Shown: in pieces, positions 33,803 through 46,464 of the stretch
Layout: each line of letters begins with the position of its first letter
Numbering within the stretch: position 1 is the stretch's first letter
Source of the DNA: Macrotis lagotis
Taxonomy: Eukaryota > Chordata > Mammalia > Peramelemorphia > Peramelidae
Length of the DNA: 64,000 bases
Assembly: GCF_037893015.1 (NCBI RefSeq)
Contig: NC_133658.1
Coordinates: 19,278,583-19,342,582 of the forward strand
Direction: 5' to 3'
Made by a program: the position numbers and the translations under genes
Notes under the pieces: model-generated
Databases searched by the model: none
What the model saw: the letters and a program-made list of their open reading frames with translations, nothing else
What the model was told of the DNA's origin: nothing

Positions 33803-34141
33803 GCTTGTGAAGGATTAGTGTATGGTCTGGGATGGCAACATAATGTGTTGTAAGATGTAAGAAACAAATCACTGGGAATGGTTTCCAAAATTTGGGGTTC
33901 CAATCCTGATAACAGTTTTTTTCCACCTAGAGGACCTTGGCAAAGTTCCCCCCTTTTTTTCTGGACTTCAGTTACCTCAGCTCTGAAATGAGGGTGTTGG
34001 AATAGTCAATTTATGATATCCTTTCTAGCTCAAAATCCATTTTTCTTTCCTATATGACATGATCAAACTCTCCCATTGCCCCCTTCTCCTTTAGAGATAT
34101 TTCCATGTCCCCCTTCCCCTCTGCCAATAGCTTCTACCTAC

Positions 34142-34444
34142 CTACAGAAGGTTTATGGATTGGATAATTCAGTGCAATCGTTGTGTTGAGGACTGGATGG
34201 TGAATTGTACAAAACGGTGACCAATCCTTGAGGAGCTGGACAGGGTTGTAGGTGAAGTTGCTGATGACAGTCACAGTCTTGTTAGGATGCCAAACATATG
34301 ACAGATGTGGTATCATCACCAAGTCATCTGACTGGTCCCAGGAGATCCTGGGGGCCGGTTTTCCTGTTGCCTGGCAACTCACTGCCACTACATCGCCTTC
34401 TTCCCGTGTCAGGAGTTGTGCATCCACTTTGGGTTTTGATATGG
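34142..34444 (-). CDS. CD200-like gene, Ig C-type domain exon
   Basis: This 303-bp exon encodes 100 full codons, phase 1 to phase 1. The acceptor is 'ccaacag' and the donor GTAGGT (34141-34136). Within the exon the Ig cysteines are C23 and C78 and the core tryptophan is W35. The GKPAPRISW stretch (27-35) resembles the membrane-proximal domains of CD200 (ARPAP then W), CD200R (GKPAAQISW) and nectins. HPNKTVTVIS (52-61) corresponds to the SHPNGTTSVTS region of CD200. There are three N-glycosylation sequons, at N54, N62 and N86. It lies 14.6 kb downstream of the V exon and 3.0 kb upstream of the transmembrane exon, on the same strand and in matching phase. Alone it would be ambiguous between CD200, CD200R and nectin families; the V exon decides the assignment. 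Confidence 0.82.
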
Positions 34445-35394
34445 CTGTTGGTATAACAAAAGAACCCTAATTAAAAGTCCTGAGAAATCAAAGTGAGGAG
34501 ACCAAAACCTCAGCCTTTGCCCACCCCACCCAGAAGCCATGCTACTAGTACTGTGACTCAACGCAGTAGTGGAAATCCTTGATTTATACTAAGTATAGAT
34601 CAGCTAAAGAAATCAGACGTGGGACTAGCATAATAGCTATGTTCCAATATTTGAAGGATGGTAAACTTGGAAGAATTTGACTTTTTCTTTTTAGCCCTCG
34701 AAGACAGAACCAGGGATCATGGGTGGGTGGTTAAGGGAAGCCAGTTGTGAAGAGACAAATCTAGGCTTGAAATCAGATAATAAACCAAAGGCAGAAAAGT
34801 TCCTAGCAATTCAAACTGTCCAAATTTAGAAGGGACCCCTCTTTATGAGGTTAGGGGTTCCCCTTTATTGAAAATAAATCTCTGAGCAAAGACTAGATGA
34901 CCATTTGTTGACTTTGGTCCTTGGAATTTTACTTCAGACATAGGTCAGAATAGAAGATCTCAGAGCATCTTCCCTTGAGTTACTGCCTTCTCTCCCCAGA
35001 GTCTTCTATCATCTAAGCCTAGGCCAAGCTTCCAAGGGCTTTCCCTCAAGAGCAGTTGAACTTGCCCCTAGGGAAAGGAGGAGCTATTACATCTGAAATT
35101 AAGTCCTTTTTGGTCTATCAGCTAGAAATGGAGGAGAATCTCATCCTCTAACATGGCCACACAGAGTGTTTCCAAAAATTGTAACAAATGTGGTTTAGTG
35201 AATAGAATGCTAACAGACAGAAGCAACCTTGATGGGAGCAACTCCTCTTGACAGTCCAGAATGCTAAAACAATTAACAAAGCAAAACAGAATACACAGGA
35301 AAAAAAAAACACCCTTACCAAATCTGATGAATTTTATAAAAATTATCTCTTATGTATCTCTTTCCCTTAATCTTAATTCCTCATGCCAAAAATG

Positions 35395-36345
35395 ACTAAT
35401 TTGTAAATACATTTAACAAAATATGTATGTAAAATGCTAATCTGACCCCTACTGAGGGGAGGAAAGGCGGGAAAGGAAGGGTGGAGGGAAATTTTGTAAC
35501 TTGGAAATATGCACAAATGGATGAAAATTTAAAAGATGAATGAATTAATTTTTTAAAAGCTGGAAAAGAGAAGGGAGATAAAAAGAAAACACTAGTGTAG
35601 AAAAGAGGAAGAAGAGAGTACAATGCTGTATTTCTTTATGGTGTGATGAATATCAAAAGATGGAGGTGGGGATGGGCAAAGCAGGAATCTGATGAACCAA
35701 ATTCATATCTAAACGCCATAAAGGAAAGTTAAACACTATAATTAAGTGTGAAATATAGCAAAGAAAATAAATAGAAAGGCTAAGAAATAGGGTTTGACTT
35801 GGAGAGGAAACTAGTGCAAGCAAAATACATTTGCTAATACCAAAGAAGGTTGGAAGATTAAAGAAGAAAAAGAAACATAAAGGGCAAAATAAAGGATTCT
35901 AAAAGCTAATGGAATATCATCAATTGGAGAATGGCTGGACTAATTGTGCTAAATGAATCTAATGGAATATTATATATATAATAAATAATGAAAGAAATTA
36001 TTTTTAGAAATCCTAAGTATTATGAACTGATGCAAAGTGAAGTGATGAGAACCAGGATAATAATTTACACAATTTAAAGAAAAATTAACTAGAAAGTATT
36101 AGAATATTAATTGATAAAATAAGCAGCCATGTCTCCAGAGGACACATGATAAAATATGTTATCACCTTCCAGACTGTGAGGTGATGAATTCAAGGAGCCA
36201 AAAGAGACATAATTTTGAACACAGCCTCTATTTCTAAGTTTTTATTTAATTGTACTTATTTGTTACAAGTAGGATATTTTTGTTTGTTTGCTTCACTAAA
36301 TTTTTAAATTAGGAGTGGAGAAAGACTAGCAACAGTGGTGCCTCC
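35395..36345 (+). mobile_element. L1 3' end fragments
   Basis: 35395-35560 resembles an L1 3' UTR (GGAAAGG-rich stretch then 'ggaaattttgtaacttgg'). 35905-36150 matches the marsupial L1 ORF2/3' part: 'tcaattggagaatggctgga', 'aatctaatggaatattat', 'tgaactgatgcaaagtgaag', 'gagaaccaggataataattt'. Both are old and lie in the V-C intron. Confidence 0.62.
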
Positions 36346-36481
36346 TAAATCCTATAGCCCCAAAAGAGAAGGCCAATAGAAAGTATTTAAAATGTACAGA
36401 AGGGAACAGAAGGAAGTTTAGAGGGAAAAGTAAGGAGGACAGTATAATTATTCTAAACTTTTTTTAAGAAAACAGTATGTA

Positions 36482-36636
36482 GGGGTGGCTAAGTGGCACA
36501 TTGGATAAAGCACAGGCCCGGAGTCAGGAGTACCTGGGTTCAAATCTGATCTCAGACACTTAATAATTACCTAGCTGTGTGGCCTTGGGCAAGCCACTTA
36601 ACCCCATTTGCCTTGCAAATACTAAAAAAAGAAAGA
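36482..36636 (+). mobile_element. WSINE1/MAR1-type SINE with target-site duplication
   Basis: Full copy 'ggggtggctaagtggcacat' to 'ccttgcaaatactaaaaaaa'. Flanking 'aagaaaacagtatgta' (36466-36481) and 'aagaaaacagcatgta' (36637-36652) differ at one base. Confidence 0.93.
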
Positions 36637-36814
36637 AAGAAAACAGCATGTAATTAAGATCTGTAGTTTTATCTATAATCCTCTTTTTCTTTTTTTGTGA
36701 TGTACTGAGAAATACTGGGTTGTATTGGAGTGGGGCTTATAAAATTTGGAAAAGTTAAAGCAAAAACAAAATGAAATTATGTTGCCCTTTAAAAAATGTA
36801 TGATAACAGAGTCA

Positions 36815-36960
36815 AGATCTTTATTTGAGTCCTCCCTCTGATACTTTGAAACTATGGGATCATGGGAAAGCTTCTTCACCTCTCCTAAGTCTATTTGCCT
36901 CATTTGTCAAATGAAAGGGTTCATAACATGGTCTCTTTCTGTTTCTCAGTCTTCTTACAC
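36815..36960 (+). mobile_element. MIR fragment
   Basis: 'atttgagtcctccctctgat', 'tgggatcatgggaaagcttc', 'tctatttgcctcatttgtca'. Confidence 0.55.
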
Positions 36961-37019
36961 TTTCCTCCCCTTCCCACCCTCTGCCATCCAGTAATCTAGT
37001 AACCCTGGCCTTCCACACA

Positions 37020-37345
37020 CACAATACTTTATCTCCTACCTCTAGGTGTTTGCATTGACTAGTCTCTAAGCCTGGAAAGATTTTCTCTCTTCATCACTTC
37101 TTTTTAGATTCCCTGACTTCCTTCAAAATCTAGAAAGTCTTTTCTGGTTCTACCTCCACTAGTGCTTTCCTCTCTGAAATTGCCTTCCATCTACTCTATA
37201 AGTATCTTTTCTTTGTTTTTTAAGCTGTTATTTCTATTTTAATTCAACCAGTTATAATGGTCTCCTTGAGGGCAAGGCTCATATTTTTGTCTTTATTTTG
37301 TATCAATTATGCTGAGTACATAGAAAACACTTTAAAATGTTTGTA
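37020..37345 (+). mobile_element. L2 3' end
   Basis: 'aggtgtttgcattgactagt', 'tctctctgaaattgccttcc', 'ggtctccttgagggcaaggc', 'tcaattatgctgagtacata'. Confidence 0.68.
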
Positions 37346-37349
37346 TACT

Positions 37350-39060
37350 GATTGTCTTGTCTCTGAGGTCCTTTGTGTCTTGAATATGATATATCTATGA
37401 TATATCTGTACATACATTTATGATACATTGTTTTCTGATACATCTTTTCTAGTGAACTGGCTGTCCTAACAATAGGACACTAGTGAAAATCAGTTTCCTT
37501 TTTTTGTGGAGTTCTCATATATCAGATGATTTCTTTCTATAACTAAGAGTTTCATAATAGTTGGAAGTGAGTGCTATCCTTCCTCTCCTCTGCCTTGGGA
37601 CCAGTGGAATGCAATTATGCTCATGGGCACCAAATAGTCTAAGAAAAGACTAGAAGAGTTTGAGTCTGAGTTATGTACCATTACAAATAAAGGGAAGACG
37701 AACAAGATAATTTCTAAAGTGTTTTTTCTCATTTAGAAGTTTTTGTTTAATGACCTTTGAAGAAATTTTCCGGAACTTCCCCTCCCTCCAGCAAGCTAGA
37801 AGGTCATAAATCTAAGCTATCTCCTAAACTCAGCCAGTGATAGGGGCAAGAGGATGATCAAGAGTGAGCCATGTGTTCTCTTTGAGAATCCATTAGCCTG
37901 ATACTAGAGTAAGGATATGGAAAGTAATTAGTTCATATCCTCGTAACTTCAAAGAACTACATTGCTGGATGACTCTTTGAAAGTAGAGATTATTCAGTTA
38001 TCTGTATTATTTGTATACTCAGCCTAGTACTACACCTATCTTTATATACTCCTTGTCTATTGTTGATTCATTGACTCTAGACGATCATCTTTGGCAAGGA
38101 CTTTGGAGACCACTGGAGCATGGATCCTTTCTACAACTCTGCTTGGTGAGTTGACTTTGGTTGATTCAGACACTTCCCAAAGCAGCCTTCTTTACTTTGA
38201 GACTGTTCTAACTGTTAGATCTGTAATTATTATCCACACAAACCTATCTCTTTCTGACATGCACCATTCAGGTCTCTGAATCCCAGGTGGTCTATTCTTT
38301 CCAGTTCTCTTCTAAGGACAGTTAGGCAAAATAATTAAAGAAAGTAGTAAGTTTTGACATCCTCATCCCTTTAAGTCTTTTATCTTCCAGGCTAAACATC
38401 CCTTTGCATATAAACCACTCAACTCTTGCTCAAAACAAAAATCAGAAACTCCCATATCTTCCAGATCACACTTGGGATTTTCCTCCTTAGCCCATAACAG
38501 AAGAAACGATTGCCTCATCCCCTCATTTCTTTGAGAGGGTAGAGAAATCTGTTGATTATTATTGGTAGGAATTGGAGAGAGGGGAAAAAACCCAAGGGTA
38601 TTATCCTTGAATTCCCCTTATCTTCTTTGATCTTGCAGTATAATTATCTACTACAACTTTGGTTACATCTCACTAATACTAGCTAACAGTTACACAATAC
38701 TTTCAGACTAAAACTGTACTTTCCCTCCAACCATCATTTCAGACAGGTAATGTTACTATCATTTTCCCTACTTTACAGAGAACCTAGAGGTTCAGAAATA
38801 CAATTCACTCATGATCTCATAGCTATTTATTTATCTGAATTGAAATTGGGACAAAAGTCTCCTGACTTCAGGTTTATCTTTATTTTACATTATATGAGTA
38901 CAGGTTGTCTCTCCCAAAGAATGGGAGCTACCTGAGGGCATCAGCACTTAGAACAGCTCCTCACATTTTATAAGTTGATCCCCTTAAGTAGGGTCAGAGA
39001 TATGAAGAATTGGTAGTGACCGAGAATTTCATGACTTGCTACCATCCCAACCCCCCCATC
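37350..39060. other. Intronic sequence, no gene seen
   Basis: L2-like traces at about 37960-38080 and MIR-like traces near 38700-38900 ('tgttactatcattttccct'). No exon-like frame with splice sites was recognised. Confidence 0.4.
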
Positions 39061-39074
39061 TTTCCTTTTTTGTA

Positions 39075-39250
39075 GGAGGGATAATGAATAGGATGTTGGA
39101 ATCATTGCTGTCAGGAATACCTGAGTCCAAATTGTGTCTCAGATAATTACTAGGTATGTGACAAAGGAAAAATCATCAAATTTCCTCAAACCTCAGTTTC
39201 CTTATCTGTAGAATGAGAATAATAATAGTAACTATTCCCCCAAAGACTCC
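39075..39250 (+). mobile_element. MIR/MAR1-like SINE
   Basis: 'taggatgttggaatcattgc', 'aggaatacctgagtccaaat', 'cctcagtttccttatctgta', 'gaatgagaataataatagta'. Confidence 0.58.
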
Positions 39251-39259
39251 CAGAGTCTC

Positions 39260-40400
39260 CAAGAGTGTAGATAATGCTACATAGTGTTTTTAAAAAGTTT
39301 TGATTACTACAGAAACCAGTGTTTAGAGATGTGTAGTGACCTGCTCATGGTTACTCAGTTAATTAACAGTATAGACAAAACCTGAAGGTCATTATTTTTC
39401 CTCTTACCCAGTGTCTTTCTACATTATAATGTCTCTCTGACAGGACTTCCCTTCCCAAGACGTTGCCCATCTTGACCTCCACTTTTTCCCCTTCCATTTC
39501 CCTTGGTCAGCATATTTCCTCTGAAACAATTTAGTCACTTCCCAGCATAGCACATATTAGGTCAGCTGTTTAAATTGAAACCATAATTGACTATAATGGG
39601 TGGAGATCTCAGGATCCTAAATATAAAGTAAGGGGAAGTTACTGGGCTAAGGTCAAGGAGCTGGCTGGTGGTACCACTAGAATTAGAACCCAGCTCTGCT
39701 GCCACTTAGGCCAAGTGCTTAAAAATTGAATACTTATCTTCCATTTTTCTTATCTCCTGAATGACACATGTATAACCTCTTTGGAACAAGCAGACATGCA
39801 GAGTTAAGGAGAACCTTCATAATCAGTGACTATTTAGCACATCTCCTCTCCTTTTGTGTAGACAAGAACACTAAAGCCAAGAAAGGCTAAGGGAATGAGG
39901 GGATATCAACAATGAGATTCGAACTACTCATTCTACTGTAGCATGGTCTTCATCTAGTCCAACACATTTTACAGATTAGCAAATTGAGATTCTTAAGGAA
40001 GCCCCTGGTAAAGTCAAAATTTGAGGCCTGGAACTTTGACTGACGTAGTAATAGGATCTCAGTTATGGCACAGAAAGAACTTCAGAAGCTATCTAGTTCA
40101 CCTTTTTTTTAAACAAATGAGAAAACTAAGATCAAGGAGGAAAAGCATATGGGGGGGGGAGTTAGAATAGTAAACAAGTACAGGGGAAAGACAAAAATGT
40201 ACTCATGCCCTCCTAAACACTGTAGTTACTGCTTTTCCAATCGAAAATCTGCCTTATTTTCTACTTTCTATTTGGTAATAATGCCATTTCTTCAGTATTT
40301 CAATTAAGATTTGCCCAACTCTTGATTCCTAACAGAGCTATGGGTATGATGGTATGATTATTTTAATCCACATCTAACAGATAAGGATACTGAGCTCTGA
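39260..40400. other. Intronic sequence with scattered antisense MIR traces
   Basis: Phrases 'cacattttacagattagcaa' (about 39963) and 'cacatctaacagataaggat' (about 40370) are MIR-like. No gene. Confidence 0.4.
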
Positions 40401-40769
40401 GACCTGCAATGATTTATCTAAAGTCTCACATCAAGGAAAATTTAGAGTCAGGATTTGAACTCTTGTTTACAAATCTACCACAAGCCAAAATTATCAAAAT
40501 CCCAGTTTGCCCTCCTGCCATCTGTGATTGGATAAAACTTAATTTCTTTCCCTCTTACCTATTTCCTTTTTTTTTCTTTTTAGTAGAAAAATGTTCTACT
40601 CTCTGTCTTATAAATTTGAGGTCCTATCCCCTTCCTTCTCTTCATAAAAGAAATCTCTTCTTTTGCACATTGTTCTTTGCTGTACTTAGCATGCTGGACA
40701 GATTCCTGTTTGTATTCACTGTTCTTGATGTGGTTCCTAGAGAGAGGGACAGTTAACTTTCCCTAATTC

Positions 40770-40976
40770 ATTGGACTTGATAGCTCATCATCTCCAATTC
40801 CTACCACCACCAAACTCAATTGTTAATTGGATAATTCCACCTGGATGTCCCATAGTCACCTCCAATTTAATCTATCTAAAACCGAATTCTTTGTGCTTGT
40901 ACCTAAAACTGACTCTTCCTCACTCACACAGCCAATCACTTTCAAGTTGTGTCTTCATTTCTTTCACAAAATCTTT

Positions 40977-40978
<2 letters not shown>
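40770..40978 (+). mobile_element. L2 fragment
   Basis: 'ctggatgtcccatagtcacc', 'aatttaatctatctaaaacc', 'gaattctttgtgcttgtacc' match the L2 stretch encoding ...WMS...LNMSKTELII. The overlapping 126-codon frames come from L2 plus the AT repeat. Confidence 0.65.

Positions 40979-40979
<1 letters not shown>

Positions 40980-41031
<52 letters not shown>
40980..41031. repeat. (AT)n microsatellite
   Basis: About 52 bp of pure AT, at the end of an L2 fragment. Confidence 0.95.
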
Positions 41032-41033
<2 letters not shown>

Positions 41034-41083
41034 CTTTTTTCACTCACATGGCTCTCTAGTTCAGGTCTCCATTACTCCTCATA

Positions 41084-41172
41084 CAGAGAAGGGAAAGGAA
41101 GGGAAAGAAGAGAAGGGAAAGGAAAGAAAGGGAAAAGGAAACAAAAAATGAAGGGAAGGGAAGAGAAGAGAT
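41084..41172. repeat. GGGAAA-type purine-rich repeat
   Basis: About 90 bp of GGGAAAGG/GAAG units with few pyrimidines. Confidence 0.9.
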
Positions 41173-41184
41173 GGATGAAAACCT

Positions 41185-41300
41185 CTCTTCCATGCTGTAA
41201 AATTTAGGTCAGAAACTATTTCTATTTTTTTCTTGTACCACCTGGTGTGTAGCACAATGTAATTTTTTAATAAGTGTTGGTGATTAATCACATCTGGCAT
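41185..41300 (+). mobile_element. L2 3' terminal fragment
   Basis: 'ccatgctgtaaaatttaggt', 'ctggtgtgtagcacaatgta', 'taataagtgttggtgattaa'. Confidence 0.5.
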
Positions 41301-41309
41301 TCATATAGT

Positions 41310-42540
41310 GATTTGAAGTTTACAAATTTCTTTTCATATAGGGCATTATGTGAGACTCACAAAACCTCTGTGAGGTAGATGTGCTTATATGGTTATTCCC
41401 ATTTTACAGATATGTTGACTGCTGCTCTGAAAGACCAACCTATTTGCCTGGAGTCACAAAGCTAAAGAAACAGTCAAATGGCCCAGATATTCCCAATTCC
41501 ACCTTTCCATGTTGCCTTAGCAAATAAAGTCTTTTTTTTCAAAGGTGAAATAATTATGAAAATTTGATAAAATAGTTCCAAATTTTTTGTGAATGTTCCC
41601 TTCTTATTCATGCTAAATCTAAATTCCAAATATGTCCCATTTTAAGTCATTTTTGCTCCTTGCTAAGAAACTGTATTTCCTTGAAATCACAAATTTGAGA
41701 TCCAACAGTGACTTCAGAGTTAAATCCATTATGGAAGGCATTCTCCCTACAACAATAACTATAATGTTGTCTCTAGAATATTACTTAAGGAAATTTGCTA
41801 ACCATTCTGTATCTCTGCAGAGCCCAAACTTGAAGCTAGTTCCCTCACAAATGCACTTAACGTTCAATACCTTAGTTAAATTTTCATAAAAATTAAACTA
41901 AGGAAAGGAAATGAAAACTCTTAAAGATCTCTTGGACCCAAAGTAATTTATTTCAGAAGTCAGGGAAGAACGTAATATTAATAGGGATGGACAAATATGA
42001 ACTAGGTTTGTCCTCAAGGTGTCTGCATTCTCCAAAAAATGTGATATGAATGTAGGTCTGGAAAGAAGGGAGGAAACCTTAAACTTCAAAAAGTAGAAAG
42101 AAAATGGGAAGAGATCTCAAGCTGTAACCCGAGAAACTGAGCTCAGATTGGGGATCTGCCATTATTTGCCTTTGTAAATTTGGTTAAGTTCAAAAGGGTT
42201 CACAAGACCTTCTTTGGGCCTCGATTTCACATCTTAAAATGAGGGGTTGAATTCCATGACCCCTCAGCTCCTTTCCAGCTTTAGAGTTATGAGCCTGATT
42301 CCCTGGAACTACAAGATGTCTTATGCTCCTTCCTATGATAAAAATAGGATCCTTTAATGGTCCCTGGGATCATGAGAACTTGATCATCTAGTCATGCTAT
42401 GTGTGTGGTGGAAAGACATGAGATTACACGAGGCATTTAAATATTTCCAAGAGGAATGGAAGCAGAAGGGGGTCAGAAAGGAAATAGGATGTGACCATGA
42501 AGTCATTATCTCTGTGCCTGGAGCACCTCCTCCCATGCAA
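41310..42540. other. Intronic sequence, MIR traces only
   Basis: Antisense MIR-like patch at about 41390-41500 ('cccattttacagatatgttg') and plus-strand MIR-like patch at 42150-42300 ('gatttcacatcttaaaatga'). No exon recognised. Confidence 0.42.
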
Positions 42541-42557
42541 TGAACTCCTTGGAATGA

Positions 42558-42715
42558 TAGAGAGATAGATAGAGATATATAGATATGAATATGTATGGCT
42601 AGAGGAAATACATAAAAACTCAAAGAAAATTTACATATTGATAAATTTATATCTATATCTATATATACACTCATGTTTGTGTGCATACACACACAAATAC
42701 ACACACACACACATG
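42558..42715. repeat. GATA/ATCTAT and CA microsatellite cluster
   Basis: GATA-type units 42558-42595, ATCTAT units around 42650-42665, CA units 42688-42713. Confidence 0.85.
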
Positions 42716-42839
42716 ACTATTCCTCAAAGTCTTAGTATAGTTTAAAGCTCAAAATGCTTATACTTTGAAGGTTTTATACTGTCCTGCCTCCAAGAATACC
42801 ATGTATTTATATATGCATCAAGTTAGTTAGCTCTCAGTC

Positions 42840-43168
42840 TATCCATCCATTTTTTCTTCTGTATATGATATCTATCTGACTGGCTATCTTTCTACCAATT
42901 TCTGCATCTATCTATAGTTCTATTTCTCAATCAATTTGTCTAGATATCCATATCTTTTTATTAATTCATCAATTTATCATTTGTTTCCTGTCTCCCTAAA
43001 TTTCTTTATCTCTCTATTAGTCTATCCATTTATATGTATCTTGTATCTCTAGTTCTGTCAGTCTTATCAATTTGCACATCCATCAATTTCTCTATCAATT
43101 TGTCTATCCATCTATATCCATTTCTGTGTCTCTGTCTCTCTGTTTCTCTGTATCTCTCTTTGTCTCTG

Positions 43169-43201
<33 letters not shown>

Positions 43202-43210
43202 GTCTCTCTG

Positions 43211-43273
<63 letters not shown>

Positions 43274-43290
43274 CTCTCTCTCTTTCTCCC
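42840..43290. repeat. Long TCTA/TCTG/(TC)n pyrimidine-rich array
   Basis: Degenerate CTATCTAT/CAATTT units from about 42840 pass into TCTG/TCTCTG units (43120-43220) and pure TC (43219-43269). Serine/leucine and Arg/Glu frames of up to 91 codons over it are repeat translations. Confidence 0.92.
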
Positions 43291-43299
43291 CCTGTATCA

Positions 43300-43398
43300 A
43301 CTTCTTTAGGGTAGGGACTTATTTTTAATATGCTCCTCACCTGACTCAGTACCTACTATTAACAGGTTAATAGCTATTGGTTGATTGATTGAATAATC
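43300..43398 (+). mobile_element. L2 3' end fragment
   Basis: 'cttctttagggtagggactt', 'cctgactcagtacctactat', 'ggttgattgattgaat'. Confidence 0.55.
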
Positions 43399-43399
43399 C

Positions 43400-44610
43400 A
43401 GTTTAGCATCCAATCCTGTTTCTGACTAATTCCAAGGAAGATTCAAGATACAAATTCTCCCTCTGAAACTCAGGGACTGGGTAAGTCTGGAAATATCACT
43501 TAACCTTTCTATGACTTATTTTCCCTTACCACTAACATGACAAGAATAATATTTAAAGGGAACACTTCATAAAAGTAAGTCGTGATGTGCCACCTAGTTA
43601 GGAATGAGCAATTTTTTCCTCTGGGAAGGAGCATTCCTTAGGACCTCTGATCTGTATTAGTGTATTATCAAATTCAGTAATCAAGTTGAATCTGTGTAGG
43701 GTAAACTGATGGAGAAATGGCCCCTTTATAATAATATCACCAATTGAAATATTCACAGTGCTTTACAATTTACAAAAATATACTTTCTGTAAAATTATTT
43801 TACTTCAGCTTCAAATCAACTGCAGGCCAGTGGGGAAGAATTAAATAAGTGTAACTATTCCCACTTAACAGATGAAGAAACTGAGTTTCAGAGAAGTTAA
43901 CTGATTTTGTAAGAAGAAAAATTTGAATCTGATCTTGCCCCAGCACTTGACTTTTCCTATCACTTCAACCTTCTAAACCCTTGACAGAATCTGTACCATC
44001 TGAAATCCCCACCCATAAAACATTTCCCTCTGAGTGGTGGTCACCAGAATTCTTGTTACTGGAAAGACCTCAGATGGGTTTCCCTTTCCCTCTTGGCCTT
44101 GGTGCCTTCTTGGTTCAATTTAGAACTCCATACTACACATATTAAGGAAGCTGATTAGGTGCCAAGTTGCAATCTATTTTCGTTTACAGTGCCAAAGAAA
44201 CTAAAATGACAATGCAATAACTTTGTCACAAGAAACTTCCCTAATTCTCTTTCCCAGTAGTTTTGACACTAAGATTTTCAACACAGAAAAAGGTCATTAA
44301 ACCCATTATCTACTAGTATTGCTCAGAAGCCTTAGTATGAAAAAATTAAGTTAAAGAATTATGGGAGGTGACTTCCCAGTTCAATTTGATCCATGTCCAT
44401 TGTCCACAGGATTATAGATCTTAGACATAGATAGGAGGTCAGAGGCTACTTAGCCAAGTCCCTTCATTTTACAATTGAGGAAAGAGTTTAATTGAGTTGC
44501 CCAAGGCCAAAACAGTAGTAAACAAAAAAGGCAGTCTTATTACACATGTCCTTTGACTTGAAAATCAGTGCATTTTCAAAAGTCTTTTCTGTGCCTCAAC
44601 TTCCCTACCT
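43400..44610. other. Intronic sequence with MIR traces
   Basis: Antisense MIR-like at 43850-43960 ('acagatgaagaaactgagtt') and 44440-44520 ('ttttacaattgaggaaagag'). No exon recognised. Confidence 0.45.
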
Positions 44611-44623
44611 ATGCAATAGAATT

Positions 44624-44780
44624 ATTTTTTGTTTGTTTTTGCAAGGCAATGGGATTCAGTGACTTGCCCAAGGTCACAAAGCTAGGTAACTCTTAAGTGT
44701 CTGAGGCTTAATTTGAACTCAGATCCTCCTGATTCCAGGGCCAGTGTTCTATCTACCCACTGTACCACCTTGCCACCTGC
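44624..44780 (-). mobile_element. WSINE1/MAR1-type SINE
   Basis: Reverse copy 'tttttgcaaggcaatgggat' to 'gtaccaccttgccacctgc'. Flanks 'aatagaatt' and 'gatagaatc' suggest a decayed duplication. Confidence 0.85.
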
Positions 44781-45058
44781 GATAGAATCCTAAGACATAT
44801 AGTTGAAGCATATTTTAGTTACAAAATCCTTTATACATCCCCCAGTGAAGTCCTTGAGTTTTACACCTGTCAAAAGCTGGTCTTCTAAACCAAACCTGTG
44901 ATTTCTATATACCTCCTAGAAGGAGAGAATGCATAAAGATTATTCTTTCATATTATTCCTTCTGCCATTACGGGTTTTACAAACAAGAAGGCCATTATAA
45001 ACCATTTTATCTAATAGCACATAATATTTCTATAGTGGTATAAAGTTTACAAACAGTT

Positions 45059-45271
45059 GTAGTTGTTCATCCTTTGATTCATTTGTGGTTGCATCTTTGT
45101 GACCTGACTGGGATTTTCTTGGCAAAGATACTTGCCATTTTCTTTCTGGTTCATTTTATAGATTCACAAACTAAGGAACACAGCTAGAAAGTGTTTGGTT
45201 CTAGAATTGAACCTAGGTCTTTCTGACTCTAGCTCTGGGAATTCAATCCACTGTATCACCTAGCTGCCCTG
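45059..45271 (-). mobile_element. MAR1-like SINE with RTE-type tail
   Basis: 'tagttgttcatcctttgatt', 'gattttcttggcaaagatac', 'cattttatagattcacaaac', 'gtatcacctagctgccc'. Reverse orientation, full order preserved. Confidence 0.72.
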
Positions 45272-45279
45272 GAGCTCCT

Positions 45280-46180
45280 ATTCCAAGGCAAATCCAGGTT
45301 TTCATTACCTTATACTATCTCCCATATTTTGCACATGAAGAAATGAAAATTCCAAGAAAAACAAAGGGGAAGGTAAAGAAAGGTAACTCCCAACCCAGAA
45401 TCCTGACCAACTCCTAGTCTGAAGAATTCAAGTTAATGAAAGAGAAGAAGAGTAATGCTGAGGAGGTGGAAAGGTGGGAAGACTGAAGTGTTCTGATTTG
45501 GAGAAATTCTATCTTTACCTCTTCTTTATTTTATTATTTTTATTGGATAAGACCAAGAGACTCATTCATATAATATTTTCACAGGATTATTGACTAAACA
45601 TCTCAAGTCTCTCAGGGATGAAAGGGAAGTATTTTGTTAGGCTGAGATGAGTTGAAGAACAAGTTAATCAGCGTCTTTCCATGTTGGATCCACAAGTTTT
45701 TTTAAGGAGTTTATTTTTTGGTGGGGGGTCTCTTCAAAGATGAACATGTCATTTTCAACTAGGACGCAACTCTCATGTATTCTCTTTCTGTAATTTGTAC
45801 AGGTGCTTGCCTAATTCAGGCCCCCTATGTTGTTCACCTAGACTTTTTTAATATCTATAATTTTTTCTCCAAGCACTGTGCTGTTTTTCAATATAGATCT
45901 TCACTCCTGGGATAGAATGGATCTTATTACACCTCCATTTTAGTATTAAGAACTATGGAAGAACAGAGTCTCTGAAGTGGAGAGAAGACAATTCCTCCTG
46001 TCTTCTAATTTGTCTCCCTTTCTTGAATTGATCTATGTACTCATTTGCATGTCTTAGAACCCTAACTTCCACCAAGTCAAAGATCAAAGCTAACAGTCTA
46101 TAGGTATTCATTCAAATTATTTTGCATTTATCATGTTTGTGTTTATAAATGTTTATGTGTGCATGCATACAAACATAAAC
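45280..46180. other. Intronic sequence, nothing recognised
   Basis: AT-rich with no repeat family or domain I can name. Confidence 0.35.
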
Positions 46181-46189
46181 TATCTGTGG

Positions 46190-46345
46190 AAATGGTCCAT
46201 CTCTCTGTCCTCCCCCCAATCCTCACTCCAAGAGGAAGGGATGATCTTATTCTGGTTTTCTGTCTTCTAAGTTTTAGCACAGTGTTCAAAACATTGTGGG
46301 TGCTCAGTAAAAAACATGTTGACCCTTCTATATTCATTAATTTGC
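46190..46345 (+). mobile_element. L2 3' end fragment
   Basis: 'ttttagcacagtgttcaaaa', 'tgggtgctcagtaaaaaaca' match the L2 terminus. Confidence 0.5.
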
Positions 46346-46464
46346 CATACAGATGATAATTATTTCAAAAGCACAATTCTGACTATGTTTCTCTTCTACT
46401 CAAGGAACTTCTGTGGATGTCTATTGCTTTGATGATCAAATAGAAACTCTTCTGTCTAACGTTG

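Noticed and set aside
40771-41207. Two 126-codon plus-strand frames
   Set aside because: They join an L2 fragment, an AT repeat and a GGGAAA repeat; no gene.
43034-43340. Serine/leucine-rich and Arg/Glu-rich frames
   Set aside because: Translation of the TC/TCTG array on either strand.
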